Assembly (NCBI GenBank): GCA_900544095.1
Contig: UQTV01000001.1
Location: 868,001-932,000 of the forward strand
Direction: 5' to 3'
Source of the DNA: an uncultured Collinsella sp.
GTDB lineage: Bacteria; Actinomycetota; Coriobacteriia; Coriobacteriales; Coriobacteriaceae
Length of the DNA stretch: 64,000 nucleotides
Part shown: one piece after another, positions 44,193-53,851 of the stretch
Position numbering within the stretch: position 1 is the stretch's first letter
Layout of the letters: each line of letters begins with the position of its first letter
Made by a program: the position numbers and the translations under genes
Notes under the pieces: generated by a model
The model's input: only the letters and a program-made list of their open reading frames with translations
Database searches by the model: none
Told to the model about the DNA's origin: nothing

Positions 44193-45779
44193 GTGCTTCT
44201 GTCTCGCGCAGAACAAGCAAAGCTAGGCCTTTATCATGCCTACAATCAGGATCCAGAGCCTCATAGCAGCGCATTTCTTGCAAACCTGGTTTCCTTTATG
44301 GTCTCAAAACTCCAGCCAACGCTAAAAACTCATACGCTTATCGAGCTGTGCTGCCGAGATTTTGAGTTTGCCCAAGATTATGCAAATGGACCCGCATGGT
44401 CTATCTGGGGCATCGACCTTAAGGACCCCGAAAGCACCGACTTTAGAACTCGCGGCACATCCGCTGATCCGTCTTTTACATTTACCAAAGCCGATGTCTT
44501 TGCCTCAACGCCAGAATCGGGTGCCGTGCCCCGTACCGATGAGCCCACGCTCATCTACTGCAGACCCCCCGAGCAAATCCCCCTCACTCAATTTGAGCCC
44601 TCGCTCGAAATTGCAGATGAGCATGTTCGGGATTTCCTTACGTCGAGGGCCCGTCAACTGCAAACACTTGTCGATGTACCAAGCCCGCTTTCGGTCAGCG
44701 AATGGTATTACGTTTTTCTCGCTGCTTCCCTTGCGTGTGAACGCCCGGATTCCATTGCGGTCGTACAAGTCTCCAACCGATTGCTCAACCTGGCACGCGC
44801 CGCAGACGGGCGCCGCCTGCTCTGCCAGCTTGGACTATTGACAGCGATAGTGTTACTTCCCAATACGATCGCCGCCAATAGCGATGGCTACGCCTTACTA
44901 TTTCTGAGCGACCGTAAACCCAACGAGCCATATTTCCTCTTTGATGGGCGGTCATTTGACAACAAGCCCATGACAAGCGAGCTCATGCATCAGATCCAAG
45001 ACTCGATTAGTTATGCTTACGCCAAGACAACCGATGTGACGCATTGGCGTCTCGGCGATCGAGGTGCCGAAAAAATCTGGCCTTTACTTCCCAGTGCTAA
45101 AAGCACCTCTTTTGCAGAGGAGTCCTTCGTTCGCTTTGGCAGCGTAGCGGACATACGCCGCGGCATTCCCCGTAGCACTCTTTTAAAGATGCCACAGATG
45201 GGTCTTAGCAGAACGGACCGACGAATTGACTGCTACTACCTATCGCTTAAACACTTAGTCGATGGAACGGTTATCGGTTTCGAAGATCTACCCGAGCGCG
45301 TATCCGACACGGATATTTACGATATGGGCGATACGGATCCAGGTCTTTTCTATCGTCTCAAACCGCTGGGCGAGTATGAAACCTGCATACTGATCTCACG
45401 CTTCGGACCACCATTTAAGCTGGCCCTCGTAGTGCCGGGAAGCATGAGGCGCGAGCCGGTGCCTCAGAAACCTCAGTTATGCCCTAAACTCATTGTCCCC
45501 TGCGATGTCGTCTTCTGCGCATCCTTTAAAGATGAACTACTAGCACGATTCTTCTTAGCCTACCTGTCATCCGATGAAGGACAGCAGAAACTCTTAGCCT
45601 CCTCACACGGAGACTCGCTTGCGCAGCTATCTCCTAAAGACCTGCGAAGCATGACCGTGCCTGTTCCCGGGCAAGCAGAACAGGAGCGCTGCGCGCAAGA
45701 GTACGAAGCAAAACAGCGCGCCTACGAGGATGCCCTTAAGCAGGCGGGACATTACGCCGCGAGTAAGGGGACGATGTAA
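44193..45779 (+). CDS. Degenerate N6-methyltransferase fused to an HsdS-like specificity region
   Basis: 528 residues. The N-terminal half has a Rossmann pattern, but the SAM loop is CCRDFEFAQ instead of C-G-x-G, and the expected (N/D)PP(Y/F) is CRPPEQ, so methylation is doubtful. The C-terminal half (from about 300: FVRFGSVADIRRGIPR, then LAYLSSDEGQQKLL and LSPKDLRSMTVPVPGQAEQE) resembles type I HsdS target-recognition and conserved regions. I chose the GTG at 44193 because GAGGAGG precedes it by 6 nt; an ATG at 44175 has no such site. It may give the divergent operon DNA specificity. Confidence 0.75.
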   Translation: MLLSRAEQAKLGLYHAYNQDPEPHSSAFLANLVSFMVSKLQPTLKTHTLIELCCRDFEFAQDYANGPAWSIWGIDLKDPESTDFRTRGTSADPSFTFTKADVFASTPESGAVPRTDEPTLIYCRPPEQIPLTQFEPSLEIADEHVRDFLTSRARQLQTLVDVPSPLSVSEWYYVFLAASLACERPDSIAVVQVSNRLLNLARAADGRRLLCQLGLLTAIVLLPNTIAANSDGYALLFLSDRKPNEPYFLFDGRSFDNKPMTSELMHQIQDSISYAYAKTTDVTHWRLGDRGAEKIWPLLPSAKSTSFAEESFVRFGSVADIRRGIPRSTLLKMPQMGLSRTDRRIDCYYLSLKHLVDGTVIGFEDLPERVSDTDIYDMGDTDPGLFYRLKPLGEYETCILISRFGPPFKLALVVPGSMRREPVPQKPQLCPKLIVPCDVVFCASFKDELLARFFLAYLSSDEGQQKLLASSHGDSLAQLSPKDLRSMTVPVPGQAEQERCAQEYEAKQRAYEDALKQAGHYAASKGTM

Positions 45780-45788
45780 CGGCCGGGG

Positions 45789-45825
45789 TTGACAGGCTGT
45801 CCGGACTTTTCCGACAGCCTGTCAA
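45789..45825 (+). terminator. Hairpin behind the methyltransferase-like gene
   Basis: 13-bp perfect stem TTGACAGGCTGTC / GACAGCCTGTCAA with an 11-base spacer containing TTTT, 9 nt behind the stop at 45779. No T tract follows on plus. Confidence 0.65.
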
Positions 45826-45850
45826 TCAGGCGCGCCGATCAGCGCGGCGG

Positions 45851-46468
45851 CTAAAGATTCTCATCGGACTTCGAGCTAGCTTTGACCGCCTCTTCACCCG
45901 CGATCAGGTCCCTAACCGTTATATGCGCACTGTACGTAGCATCCTCAATCTTTTCCATAACATCAGGGTCGCAAGTTCCCCAAATTTCTTTAAGGACTCG
46001 AGCCAATCCCCAAGCAGCGCTGAGCAGGACGTCAACATCCTTTAGATCTAAGTGGTTGATCGTAAAGGGACAGTACTCGCGCTCCAGCAGATAGGTGTCA
46101 ACGGCGTCAATTGCCTCAGCCGCGTACCGCTCAAGATCGGGATGGGGATGGAAGGCGCACAGCGCCTTGTACGGATCGGTCGGCTCAATCCAATACAGCG
46201 TTGTCGCATCCTCGCATTTCTCGAGCGGATAACGCTCAACCGCCTTCTCCCAACTTTCATACCAGGGATCGGCATCGCCGTCCGTCATTGACTTGCAAAG
46301 ATCGATCGCCGCAGAAACAGTCGCACACGAATATCTATAGCTGGCGTCTTTCTTAAACTCATCATTGAGCTCGACGTCGCCAGACAGCTCCGCCTCCATG
46401 ATCAGGAACGGGCCGTCATCATCCGTAATGTTCATGGGATAGTTGTTGCACTCATAGTTCGGGTACAT
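45851..46468 (-). CDS. Hypothetical protein
   Basis: 205 residues, acidic, from the ATG at 46468 with TTGGAGAC upstream. No signal or membrane helix. Segments YRYSCATVSAAIDLCKS and HLDLKDVDVLLSAAWGLARVL are helical. No family recognised. Two 33-bp palindromes lie about 90-160 nt upstream and may control it. Confidence 0.65.
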   Translation of the reverse strand: MYPNYECNNYPMNITDDDGPFLIMEAELSGDVELNDEFKKDASYRYSCATVSAAIDLCKSMTDGDADPWYESWEKAVERYPLEKCEDATTLYWIEPTDPYKALCAFHPHPDLERYAAEAIDAVDTYLLEREYCPFTINHLDLKDVDVLLSAAWGLARVLKEIWGTCDPDVMEKIEDATYSAHITVRDLIAGEEAVKASSKSDENL

Positions 46469-46554
46469 TTTGTCTCCAATCAACCGTTCGGACACATTAA
46501 CAAGCAATATCAAAACCGCGCTCACGCGGAGGGCCGTCGTCCTCGCGCCAATCT

Positions 46555-46627
46555 GCAAGTTTTTCTCATCGCGTGAAAAGAACTTGCGATTTCTGCAAGT
46601 TTTTCTCACGCTACGATAAGAACTCGC
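46555..46627. promoter_or_regulatory. Two tandem 33-bp palindromic units
   Basis: Units 46555-46587 and 46595-46627 both run GCAAGTTTTTCTCA...AAGAACTYGC and repeat every 40 bases, about four helical turns, so a protein could bind both on one face. They lie upstream of the 46468 gene and just behind the stop of the 46640 gene. Confidence 0.6.
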
Positions 46628-46639
46628 ATGATCGCCCCG

Positions 46640-47464
46640 CTACCTGCGCCACGAGGCAGCAAGGATAACGGGAATCCCGGCAAGGCACACCACCAGGGCC
46701 ACGGCTGCGAACGCGAGCGCGATGGCCACGCTCACGACGACATAGGCCACGGCGATGAAGGCCAGCGCCAGCAGGCAGGCGAGCAGCTCGGCCACGTAGC
46801 ACAGCACCAGGTTCGAGCTCGCGCGCTTCAGCAGGACGTCGGCGAGGCGGACAAGCTCGACGGCAAAGCCGCTGCCGAAATTGCGTCCGGGGCCCTTGGC
46901 GAGAAACCACTTGAACAGGCACATCAGGGCGCAGCCCAGCATGATCATGATGGAAACGGCCCATACATTGTGCCCCGACTCAACAAGGCCCTGGTCACCC
47001 ATCGCACTGCCGTTGATGAGCCAACTCGTTCCATAGCCCATGAACAGCATCGCCAACAGCAAACAAGCGCTCACCGCGGCGAGAAGGCGCGACACGCGCC
47101 TGCTGAACACCGGGGCATCGCAGCTGAGCCCAAAACCCTCGCGGACGCGCCAAACGGTATGGTAGGCCGGGTACGCCGCGACGAGCGCGGCCACGAGCAT
47201 TGACGCCCAATCGGACCCAGGCGCCGCCGACGCGTACTCCGCAATCGCGGAAACGGAGCAGTTGGTGTGGAACGACTCGTTCAGGAACAGCGCGACCTCG
47301 CCCTTCCAGACGCAGAACGGAGCGGCGACAGAGGCGATACCGACGGCGGCGAATGCGGCGGCGGCGATGAGCAGCGCGCCCTGCACGAGCTTGACGACCT
47401 CGCCTTTGGCGGTGCGGGGTGCAGACTCAACGGCGCTGGACGGAATTTGGATAGAAGTGTTCAT
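46640..47464 (-). CDS. Polytopic membrane protein, unknown
   Basis: 274 residues with six or so hydrophobic helices: ALLIAAAAFAAVGIASVAA, WASMLVAALVAAYPAY, LLAAVSACLLLAMLFMGYG, WAVSIMIMLGCALMCLFKW and a long C-terminal pair. A conserved-looking loop FGSGFAVELVRLADVLLKRASS separates the last helices. GAAAGG precedes the ATG. No family recognised; C-terminal style similar to the 43233 protein. Confidence 0.7.
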   Translation of the reverse strand: MNTSIQIPSSAVESAPRTAKGEVVKLVQGALLIAAAAFAAVGIASVAAPFCVWKGEVALFLNESFHTNCSVSAIAEYASAAPGSDWASMLVAALVAAYPAYHTVWRVREGFGLSCDAPVFSRRVSRLLAAVSACLLLAMLFMGYGTSWLINGSAMGDQGLVESGHNVWAVSIMIMLGCALMCLFKWFLAKGPGRNFGSGFAVELVRLADVLLKRASSNLVLCYVAELLACLLALAFIAVAYVVVSVAIALAFAAVALVVCLAGIPVILAASWRR

Positions 47465-47566
47465 GTTTTTCCTTTCAAAGAAGGCTACGTTCGCAAGCTA
47501 ATGTAAGAAAACACTGTCTTCGAGGGATTGAACAAGGCTGTTGCCCCCAGAGACAAACAAATGTTG

Positions 47567-47872
47567 TTATCGGCATATTGGCCGCTCGGGCACTTCATCA
47601 TTACGCATTTGTAATTCATCAAATCGCAGGGTCTCTTTACGCTCAAGCAGAACAGATTGAATAAGCTCGTGGACGGCGGCATTGCAGTAGCACAACGACT
47701 CCCACGTGGCCAACAAGTCGTCACCAACTCCCTTGCAAGCAACAGAGGAGTCCTCGAGCTCATAGGCAAGATCAATTGCCTCGTCAACCATCTGCTTCAT
47801 CTGCAACAGCGTGCACGTGAGATTCGCCTCATTCGACTCGTCGCAAATATAAATACAATTGGACTCAAGCAT
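47567..47872 (-). CDS. Hypothetical small protein
   Basis: 101 residues (MLESNCIYICDESNEANL..) from the ATG at 47872, with AAGGGAG upstream. Acidic, helical, four cysteines. It may belong with the membrane gene downstream, 100 nt away on the same strand. Unknown. Confidence 0.55.
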   Translation of the reverse strand: MLESNCIYICDESNEANLTCTLLQMKQMVDEAIDLAYELEDSSVACKGVGDDLLATWESLCYCNAAVHELIQSVLLERKETLRFDELQMRNDEVPERPICR

Positions 47873-47932
47873 CTTTGAATCTCCCTTCAAACAACTGACA
47901 CCTGCAGAATAGTGAAAAGAGATAAAAAGCAA

Positions 47933-47968
47933 CCCGCAATCTACCGCTATATAGCGTTAGATTGCGGG
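47933..47968 (-). terminator. Terminator of the helicase-HEPN gene
   Basis: Near-perfect 18-bp stem CCCGCAATCTAACGCTAT / ATAGCGGTAGATTGCGGG (one mismatch), followed on minus by TTGCTTTTTATC. It lies 35 nt behind the stop. Confidence 0.9.
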
Positions 47969-48002
47969 CTTTACCCTAAAACTCACTTGACTTTGAGATG
48001 GC

Positions 48003-51000
48003 TCATGACTCGCGTTCAATTATGTTGCATATATCCTTTGCCTTCACTTTCGGATACTGCGCATAGAAGTACACTTCACCGTCCCCCTTTTCACCGCGCA
48101 CAGTGATTGCACCCAGACTCAAACCCTTAGCGGACGGAACTTTGCATTTCTGCACGCTCTCTTCGCCTTCATCGAAAAGTCGCAGGTACCCTTGTTTCAT
48201 CAGAATGTTATTGGCCTTTGCTGCCCTAATCCTTGAGCCACCTACGCTCAGTATTTTCGAAATCGAGGCATAGCCTTTAGCTTCCGCCTGATCCATTGAG
48301 TAACAGACCGGCAAACGTTCGGCCCCCGCAAAAGCCGCTTCGTAAACAACGCCCTCTCGCATGATTTCCACACTCTTATGGCCATGTTCATCAAGCTGAA
48401 AAGCAGTGAAAAGACATTGAAGCGCCAGCCAGACCTCGCCCGCGCTAACCATCTCTTCTCGATCGGTATGACAGGCGCTATTACGAAATTTAGTGAATTG
48501 ACCCAACGTTTCGCCGAGCGTCCTCCACCAGTCCCCCTTTGACGCCTGCGTCAGCTCTGTATTTTCAACTCGAACAGAGGATGCCAGTAGCTCACTCTTT
48601 TTTTCAATTAATCCTTTGTATTGACCGAGGTTAAGGCTCTCAAGCTCCTTGAGCGGCTTTCTTGCAACAACATAATCGGGAGCAATGGCCTTTAAGGCCG
48701 GCAACAATTTCAAACGCAAGTATCTCTCTGCCGCGCGGCAGAACATTAGCAGGCAAAATGCGCAATCTGAATCGCTATCGGTACCAACACTGCCAATGCC
48801 AAATATCTTGCACAGAAGAAGCCCCTGTTCGATATTCTCAAGCACCCTATTTTTGCCATTTTGGTCGCACGCGCAATCAGCAAATGCGCTTTGAAGAGCT
48901 TCGCGCGAAGAGAAGCCTATGATTCGACAGTCTTCTGCATCCAGATTAAAGCTTTTAAACGCTTCGCTCACATTGTCCAAATAGGAATCGGTGCTTACAT
49001 CAGAACACCAATCATCTTCATTGACATGTTCCTCGTCCGCGTCAGTTGCCTCCCGTGGAAGAGATTCTCCTCGCGGCAACATATCTTTCGCCGCATTGAG
49101 CTCCTCAATAGCTCCAGTTGTCTGGTACTTTTCCCAATGCTCAACCCATGCCGTGTCGAGAATTCGCTTCATCGTTGCAACGTTCTCATTAATCTTCCAC
49201 GCTGCATAGTCAGCAATTACGTAAAGGCGATACTTAGCTCGGCTTGCCGCAACATTCACGATATTTGGATTTACAAACCTGATTGCACCTTCACAACTAC
49301 GACTTGTATCGCACCCCAAGACAAATATCACCTGATGGGCTTCTTTGCCTTGAAACGTATGAACCGTACCAATATTAAACTTTGCGAATGCACTCCAAGC
49401 ACGCTCTGCTATTCCTTCAGGCGTCTCTTCTAACAGCCTATTCTTAAGCCCGCTGACAACAGTTTTAAACGGAGAAATGATATAGAGGCTCGGAATAGAA
49501 CACTCTTCATGCTCACCCGACCCGCCGGCTTTTTTCTTAGTCGCAGCCGCCGTTTTCCTAAAAGCCTCCTTGACAATCTCGTACACTCTGTCGCCCTGAG
49601 CATCAACATAGTGGTCGCGATTGCCGCGTTCAAATCCTGCAACATTGATCCACTGTGAGGACTTTAGATAAAAGCTGCCAGCGAGATCCTTTTTTGGATT
49701 AGCCGTCTCGTTAAGCATGGAGCCCTGATACGAAATTTCATTCGAGATATCGAACATGGGCGATATGCAGCGACGATGAACCACAAGCGGGCAACCAATC
49801 CATTGATCACCCTCGCCATTGCTGCGCAGATGGCCATAGGGATTAACGGCATCGGCAAGTCGTTGGACCGAAGCCATGTCTCCCTTAAACGGCAGCAATA
49901 CTTTTTTACCAAGGGTAGCGCGGAGCTCCTTAACATCCCCAGTAATCACAGGCTCAATCTGAGAAGGGTCGCCGACAATCATTGCACGTCGACTGCGGGC
50001 AAGGGCACCCAAAGCGGCATACGGCACCGCCTGTCCAGCCTCATCTATAATCAACAGGCCGAACAGGGGTACAGCCCCACCAATCTGAACATCCTCAAGC
50101 ATGCGACCAATCGACGCAAATGTGGAAGAAATCACTGGGGTAAGCAAACCGAGTGCCTGAAAAAGCGCAGGGGCCATCTTCCGTCTGTCGGCTTGTGTGA
50201 ACTCTATCAACTCCTTTTTGCCAGAATCGGCGCCTTTGTCTTTAGCTCCCCAGTATGTTCGTAGAAACGTAATGTTGTTCCGCATGCATTTTGATTCGAG
50301 AATGAACTCGCGTGTCACCTGCAGCGCGTACAGAAATAGCAGGTTACGCTCCTTTTTTAGTTCATCGTCATCGGATGGATTATAAAGATGAGCGCTCTTT
50401 CGGCTTTCGTTATCCCCCTTTGAGATAGACTCAACAAAACGCTCGTCAATCGTCTCGACAGATTTAGTGCCCTTGACTACGTCCTCTAACCCCTTAATCT
50501 TCACCTGCAAAGAGACTAGTTTCTTCTTTTCATTCTCTAATTCTTCGTATTTGTCCTCAAATCCCGTACGCAGCTCAACAAGTTTCTGCTCCGACTTGGT
50601 TTGCTGCATAAAGGAATCGAGCTCTTCACGGCAATCGGACACGCGACCCTTATACAAAATGCTCCAGATCCGTCCACTGGCCTTTTCTTCCGCATCGCGC
50701 AGCTCTTTTTCGAGCGCTCTCTTTCTCTCCTCATAATCGGCGGTATACTTCGCAATGTCATCAAGATATTTCCGGACATCGACTGCAGCACCGCCTTCAA
50801 AAGGATGAGGCAGGCATACCGTTTCGATTGTCAGCTCTTCAACTATCTTTCGCTCGTCCTTTTGACACTCACGATCCAATTGAGGCAAACGCGATTTAAG
50901 GTTCAGAAGCTCGCGTTTCTTAGCGGCTTGTTCCTCCATTCGATCGAATCGATCGGATACCTTTTTGTATTGAACAAGAAACAGTTTCTTCGCCTTAGAA

Positions 51001-52604
51001 AACCGCTTGCCCTTTCCCAGCCCGCCGCTAAACTGCAGCGAAGAAAGCTCGCAATCTCTGAAATTATTAATATTCCTACGGTTTCCCAGACATGCCGCAA
51101 TCATAAGCCCAGGATGCGCAGGGTCGCGAAGATTGCCATTATTGTCAACGAGCGCCGAAGAGAAATAGAGATCATCCACCGGTTTCTGCTCGTTTTTCTT
51201 TCCCCAAACAATGTTGGACAAATCTGACTCTAGAAACTCCTTTTTCTCAGATTCGTCTATACCCTCCCAGAACGCCTTTCCATCAGGAAGCTCTTTGGCG
51301 ATATTCTCAACTGCTGCATTGTTTGTCGAGCAGACCAAAATGCTGAGACTATTTATCGCATCTCCGGTCCTGCCCTTTTTGAAGCGATATGGATTCTCAG
51401 CATACTTGAGATAATCTTTGCTAAGTTCCACCTCTTCGAAGGCGTCATCGGGCTTGTCATATTCGCACAGCAGACGGGCTTTTTCGACAACGTTAGCCGC
51501 AACGATGTCCTTGAGCAGGGTTGTTTTTCCCGTGCCCGGGGGACCGTTAACCGACATAACGTCGTTTGCGGGGTATTTGCGTGTCGAACCGCCACGACCA
51601 ACCGCAAGATTTACCGCCACTTGTTGCATCAAACTCAAGGAGTATTTACTCGGCCAGCGACCGATAGGTGTAGCGCCGGCTCCCAACACTTCAGAAAAAA
51701 AATCTGCACGGGCAGTCAGATCATCATCGTCTTCGCCGCCCAGAAGATCAATCTCTCCACAGGCAGACTCCTCCCTCAAGCCGCCTTCAAGGTAAGCGGC
51801 GACTAGAGGCAGCGGCCCCTTATCCAAATCGTCGAATGACCCTGACTTGCACTGCTCATTTATCCGGGAAATATCTTTTGCGAAAAATGAGTGACAGAGC
51901 GATTGGTCGAACACTGGGTACGCATCGCCCCCATTGTCCTTTGGCTTCATTGCTCTATATTCAACAAGCAGCCTTGAACACCACTCGCTGATACGTTCAG
52001 CCCCGTCACCGTCGGGAAGGCAGCTGGCAATCCCCTCAATCATTGGTCGGACGCAACTATCGACAAGGTCCCTAATGACACCATATGTCAGCTTTGTTCC
52101 ATTGAGTTTTTCGTTGATTTTATTGCGGATTTCATCCTGCTCTTTCTCAAAGCTAACGATGGCATTTAGGCTATTCCCGACGTTCCTCTTCAACCACCAA
52201 AATAAAGAGGACAACTCAAGGCTGACAAATTGACCATCAGGACTCACACCTAATAGTGCGACCGTCATGCACTCATCCTCTTTTTCGATTTCATTCCCCG
52301 GTTTTTCTGCAATATAAGTCATGACCGCTTCGCGCGGAACGGAGCCCAGGTGACAATAAATCGTTGAGATCGGCCAGTTTTCGCCGTTTGTGACACTATC
52401 CGCACGTTCTCTCGCTTCTTCAAAAGGCGTCCTTAAGTACTGGTCGTCCCGCTCTTCTGGAACAAAGCAGTCATCAAGCATTCCTTTTCTGGGCCTAGGC
52501 GGATTTTTCTTATCTTCGGGTTGGTCGCCTTGGCTCAAAAAATCGAGCAAATACCAGTAATCCAACGCATCGCCAATTGCTTGCTTTTTCTCAGCAGGGG
52601 TCAT
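48003..52604 (-). CDS. UPF1-like SF1 helicase with coiled coil and C-terminal HEPN-like domain
   Basis: 1533 residues. SF1B motifs: VNGPPGTGKTTLLKD (I, about 352), LLIIDEAGQAVPYA (II, about 850), IVGDPSQIEP (III), TVHTFQGKEAHQV (V) and NVAASRAKYRLYV (VI). A long charged coiled coil (about 540-740) sits between I and II. Near residue 1372, TKFRNSACHTDREE gives the R-x4-H signature of HEPN ribonucleases, within a helical region from about 1260 to 1410. The ATG lies 14 nt inside the WYL gene's end, so the two are one unit. AT-richer than the housekeeping genes. Probably anti-phage. Confidence 0.82.
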   Translation of the reverse strand: MTPAEKKQAIGDALDYWYLLDFLSQGDQPEDKKNPPRPRKGMLDDCFVPEERDDQYLRTPFEEARERADSVTNGENWPISTIYCHLGSVPREAVMTYIAEKPGNEIEKEDECMTVALLGVSPDGQFVSLELSSLFWWLKRNVGNSLNAIVSFEKEQDEIRNKINEKLNGTKLTYGVIRDLVDSCVRPMIEGIASCLPDGDGAERISEWCSRLLVEYRAMKPKDNGGDAYPVFDQSLCHSFFAKDISRINEQCKSGSFDDLDKGPLPLVAAYLEGGLREESACGEIDLLGGEDDDDLTARADFFSEVLGAGATPIGRWPSKYSLSLMQQVAVNLAVGRGGSTRKYPANDVMSVNGPPGTGKTTLLKDIVAANVVEKARLLCEYDKPDDAFEEVELSKDYLKYAENPYRFKKGRTGDAINSLSILVCSTNNAAVENIAKELPDGKAFWEGIDESEKKEFLESDLSNIVWGKKNEQKPVDDLYFSSALVDNNGNLRDPAHPGLMIAACLGNRRNINNFRDCELSSLQFSGGLGKGKRFSKAKKLFLVQYKKVSDRFDRMEEQAAKKRELLNLKSRLPQLDRECQKDERKIVEELTIETVCLPHPFEGGAAVDVRKYLDDIAKYTADYEERKRALEKELRDAEEKASGRIWSILYKGRVSDCREELDSFMQQTKSEQKLVELRTGFEDKYEELENEKKKLVSLQVKIKGLEDVVKGTKSVETIDERFVESISKGDNESRKSAHLYNPSDDDELKKERNLLFLYALQVTREFILESKCMRNNITFLRTYWGAKDKGADSGKKELIEFTQADRRKMAPALFQALGLLTPVISSTFASIGRMLEDVQIGGAVPLFGLLIIDEAGQAVPYAALGALARSRRAMIVGDPSQIEPVITGDVKELRATLGKKVLLPFKGDMASVQRLADAVNPYGHLRSNGEGDQWIGCPLVVHRRCISPMFDISNEISYQGSMLNETANPKKDLAGSFYLKSSQWINVAGFERGNRDHYVDAQGDRVYEIVKEAFRKTAAATKKKAGGSGEHEECSIPSLYIISPFKTVVSGLKNRLLEETPEGIAERAWSAFAKFNIGTVHTFQGKEAHQVIFVLGCDTSRSCEGAIRFVNPNIVNVAASRAKYRLYVIADYAAWKINENVATMKRILDTAWVEHWEKYQTTGAIEELNAAKDMLPRGESLPREATDADEEHVNEDDWCSDVSTDSYLDNVSEAFKSFNLDAEDCRIIGFSSREALQSAFADCACDQNGKNRVLENIEQGLLLCKIFGIGSVGTDSDSDCAFCLLMFCRAAERYLRLKLLPALKAIAPDYVVARKPLKELESLNLGQYKGLIEKKSELLASSVRVENTELTQASKGDWWRTLGETLGQFTKFRNSACHTDREEMVSAGEVWLALQCLFTAFQLDEHGHKSVEIMREGVVYEAAFAGAERLPVCYSMDQAEAKGYASISKILSVGGSRIRAAKANNILMKQGYLRLFDEGEESVQKCKVPSAKGLSLGAITVRGEKGDGEVYFYAQYPKVKAKDICNIIERES

Positions 52605-53796
52605 TTGAATCAGTCCTCGCACTCACATAGATACATTTATGTCCAATGATGTCCACGACGTCATCGCGCAATTTCTTTGGTTGAAGTATCTCAAACACAT
52701 CGAGCCACTTCATCGCCCATGTTTTCATGCCGTCATACGATGCCATAAACGAATACTCTGGATTTGGGTGCCCGTCCTGCGTCTCGCACCGAAACCCATC
52801 GTTCCCGGCAAATTCGGCTAAAAGATACTTCTCCTTTGCCTGGCTATGGCACCTTACGCGAACCGTAACTATATCGTCACTAAACATCCTGTTCACGCCA
52901 GCACGAGAGAACCTTTTCGCCTCTTCGGCCATCGCTTCAAAACGACCTTTTGCATCATCCACTGGTCCAGCAATGGTTATATCCCGCAGGCTATCAACTC
53001 GAATTGCGTCAAAAGACCTCGCAGCACCCTTGTGACCCACAAACAGGTAGTAGTAGCCATCGTGCATGCATAGATGATATGGCGTATGGCTATGCAGTCG
53101 CCCCTTATCAGAAGTTCGAAAGCGGACTCTCTGCCTTTGGCTAATGGCCTTTTCCAATAACTTCAAATTTGCAAGCGTTGCTTCCATATTTGCAATTCTG
53201 CCGCTTTTGAGCAGGGCGTTTTCTTGAGCCAAACGATCTTCAATCTGCTGCCTTTCTTCGCCGCACAGCAGGCGAAGAACTGCATGCTCGAGCGCGTCGG
53301 CTCCACCTACACCCGTAGAAGCTTCGATGAGACGGCACAAATGCTCAATTTGCGCACCATCAATTTGACGCTCTATGCTGTACAGGTGCTTCGCATTTTT
53401 AGGAGCAGGATCCCCCTCACCATTCGTCAGTCGCTCGCCCTTACATGCCAACCGACTTGCAATCACTGTGTAGAACGGATTCAGGCAACTGTTGTCGAGG
53501 TCGATTCTATTCATCTCGGTTAACGGACTGACGCCCGCATTATTGCAGAGCGAAGGCTTTTTTGATCCAGAATCAACAAGTGCGTTCAATACGCCCTGCA
53601 CTGTGTCACGCTTAACTTCATATCCATAACGAGCTTTAAGCTCCGCCATTATGTCCGAAACGCTCAACCCTTTGCCAAGCCCAGCATCGGTTTCCTCCAA
53701 TAGGATACGCTCGACATATATCGCCAGCTCCTTTGGATATGCTCGGTGATTTCCTTGGGTTTTCGGTTGAACCATAGCCGCCTCCAATCTGAACAA
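52591..53796 (-). CDS. WYL-domain transcriptional regulator
   Basis: 401 residues. An N-terminal winged-helix-like region (LSVSDIMAELKARYGYEVKRDTVQGVLNAL, about 40-75) and a WYL domain (about 215-300), with TPYHLCMHDGYYYLFVGH as its core, and a WCX-like end. WYL regulators often control defence genes by sensing nucleic acid ligands. It is translationally coupled to the helicase-HEPN gene downstream. Confidence 0.87.
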   Translation of the reverse strand: MFRLEAAMVQPKTQGNHRAYPKELAIYVERILLEETDAGLGKGLSVSDIMAELKARYGYEVKRDTVQGVLNALVDSGSKKPSLCNNAGVSPLTEMNRIDLDNSCLNPFYTVIASRLACKGERLTNGEGDPAPKNAKHLYSIERQIDGAQIEHLCRLIEASTGVGGADALEHAVLRLLCGEERQQIEDRLAQENALLKSGRIANMEATLANLKLLEKAISQRQRVRFRTSDKGRLHSHTPYHLCMHDGYYYLFVGHKGAARSFDAIRVDSLRDITIAGPVDDAKGRFEAMAEEAKRFSRAGVNRMFSDDIVTVRVRCHSQAKEKYLLAEFAGNDGFRCETQDGHPNPEYSFMASYDGMKTWAMKWLDVFEILQPKKLRDDVVDIIGHKCIYVSARTDSNDPC

Positions 53797-53851
53797 TCAA
53801 CATTTTATTCAGTCAATATAACCAGGAGATTGAAAGTGCCGCTATTTAACG

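Noticed and set aside
44193..45779. Active type I methyltransferase (HsdM)
   Set aside because: The SAM-binding and NPP(Y/F) motifs are both missing and no hsdR or separate hsdS lies nearby.
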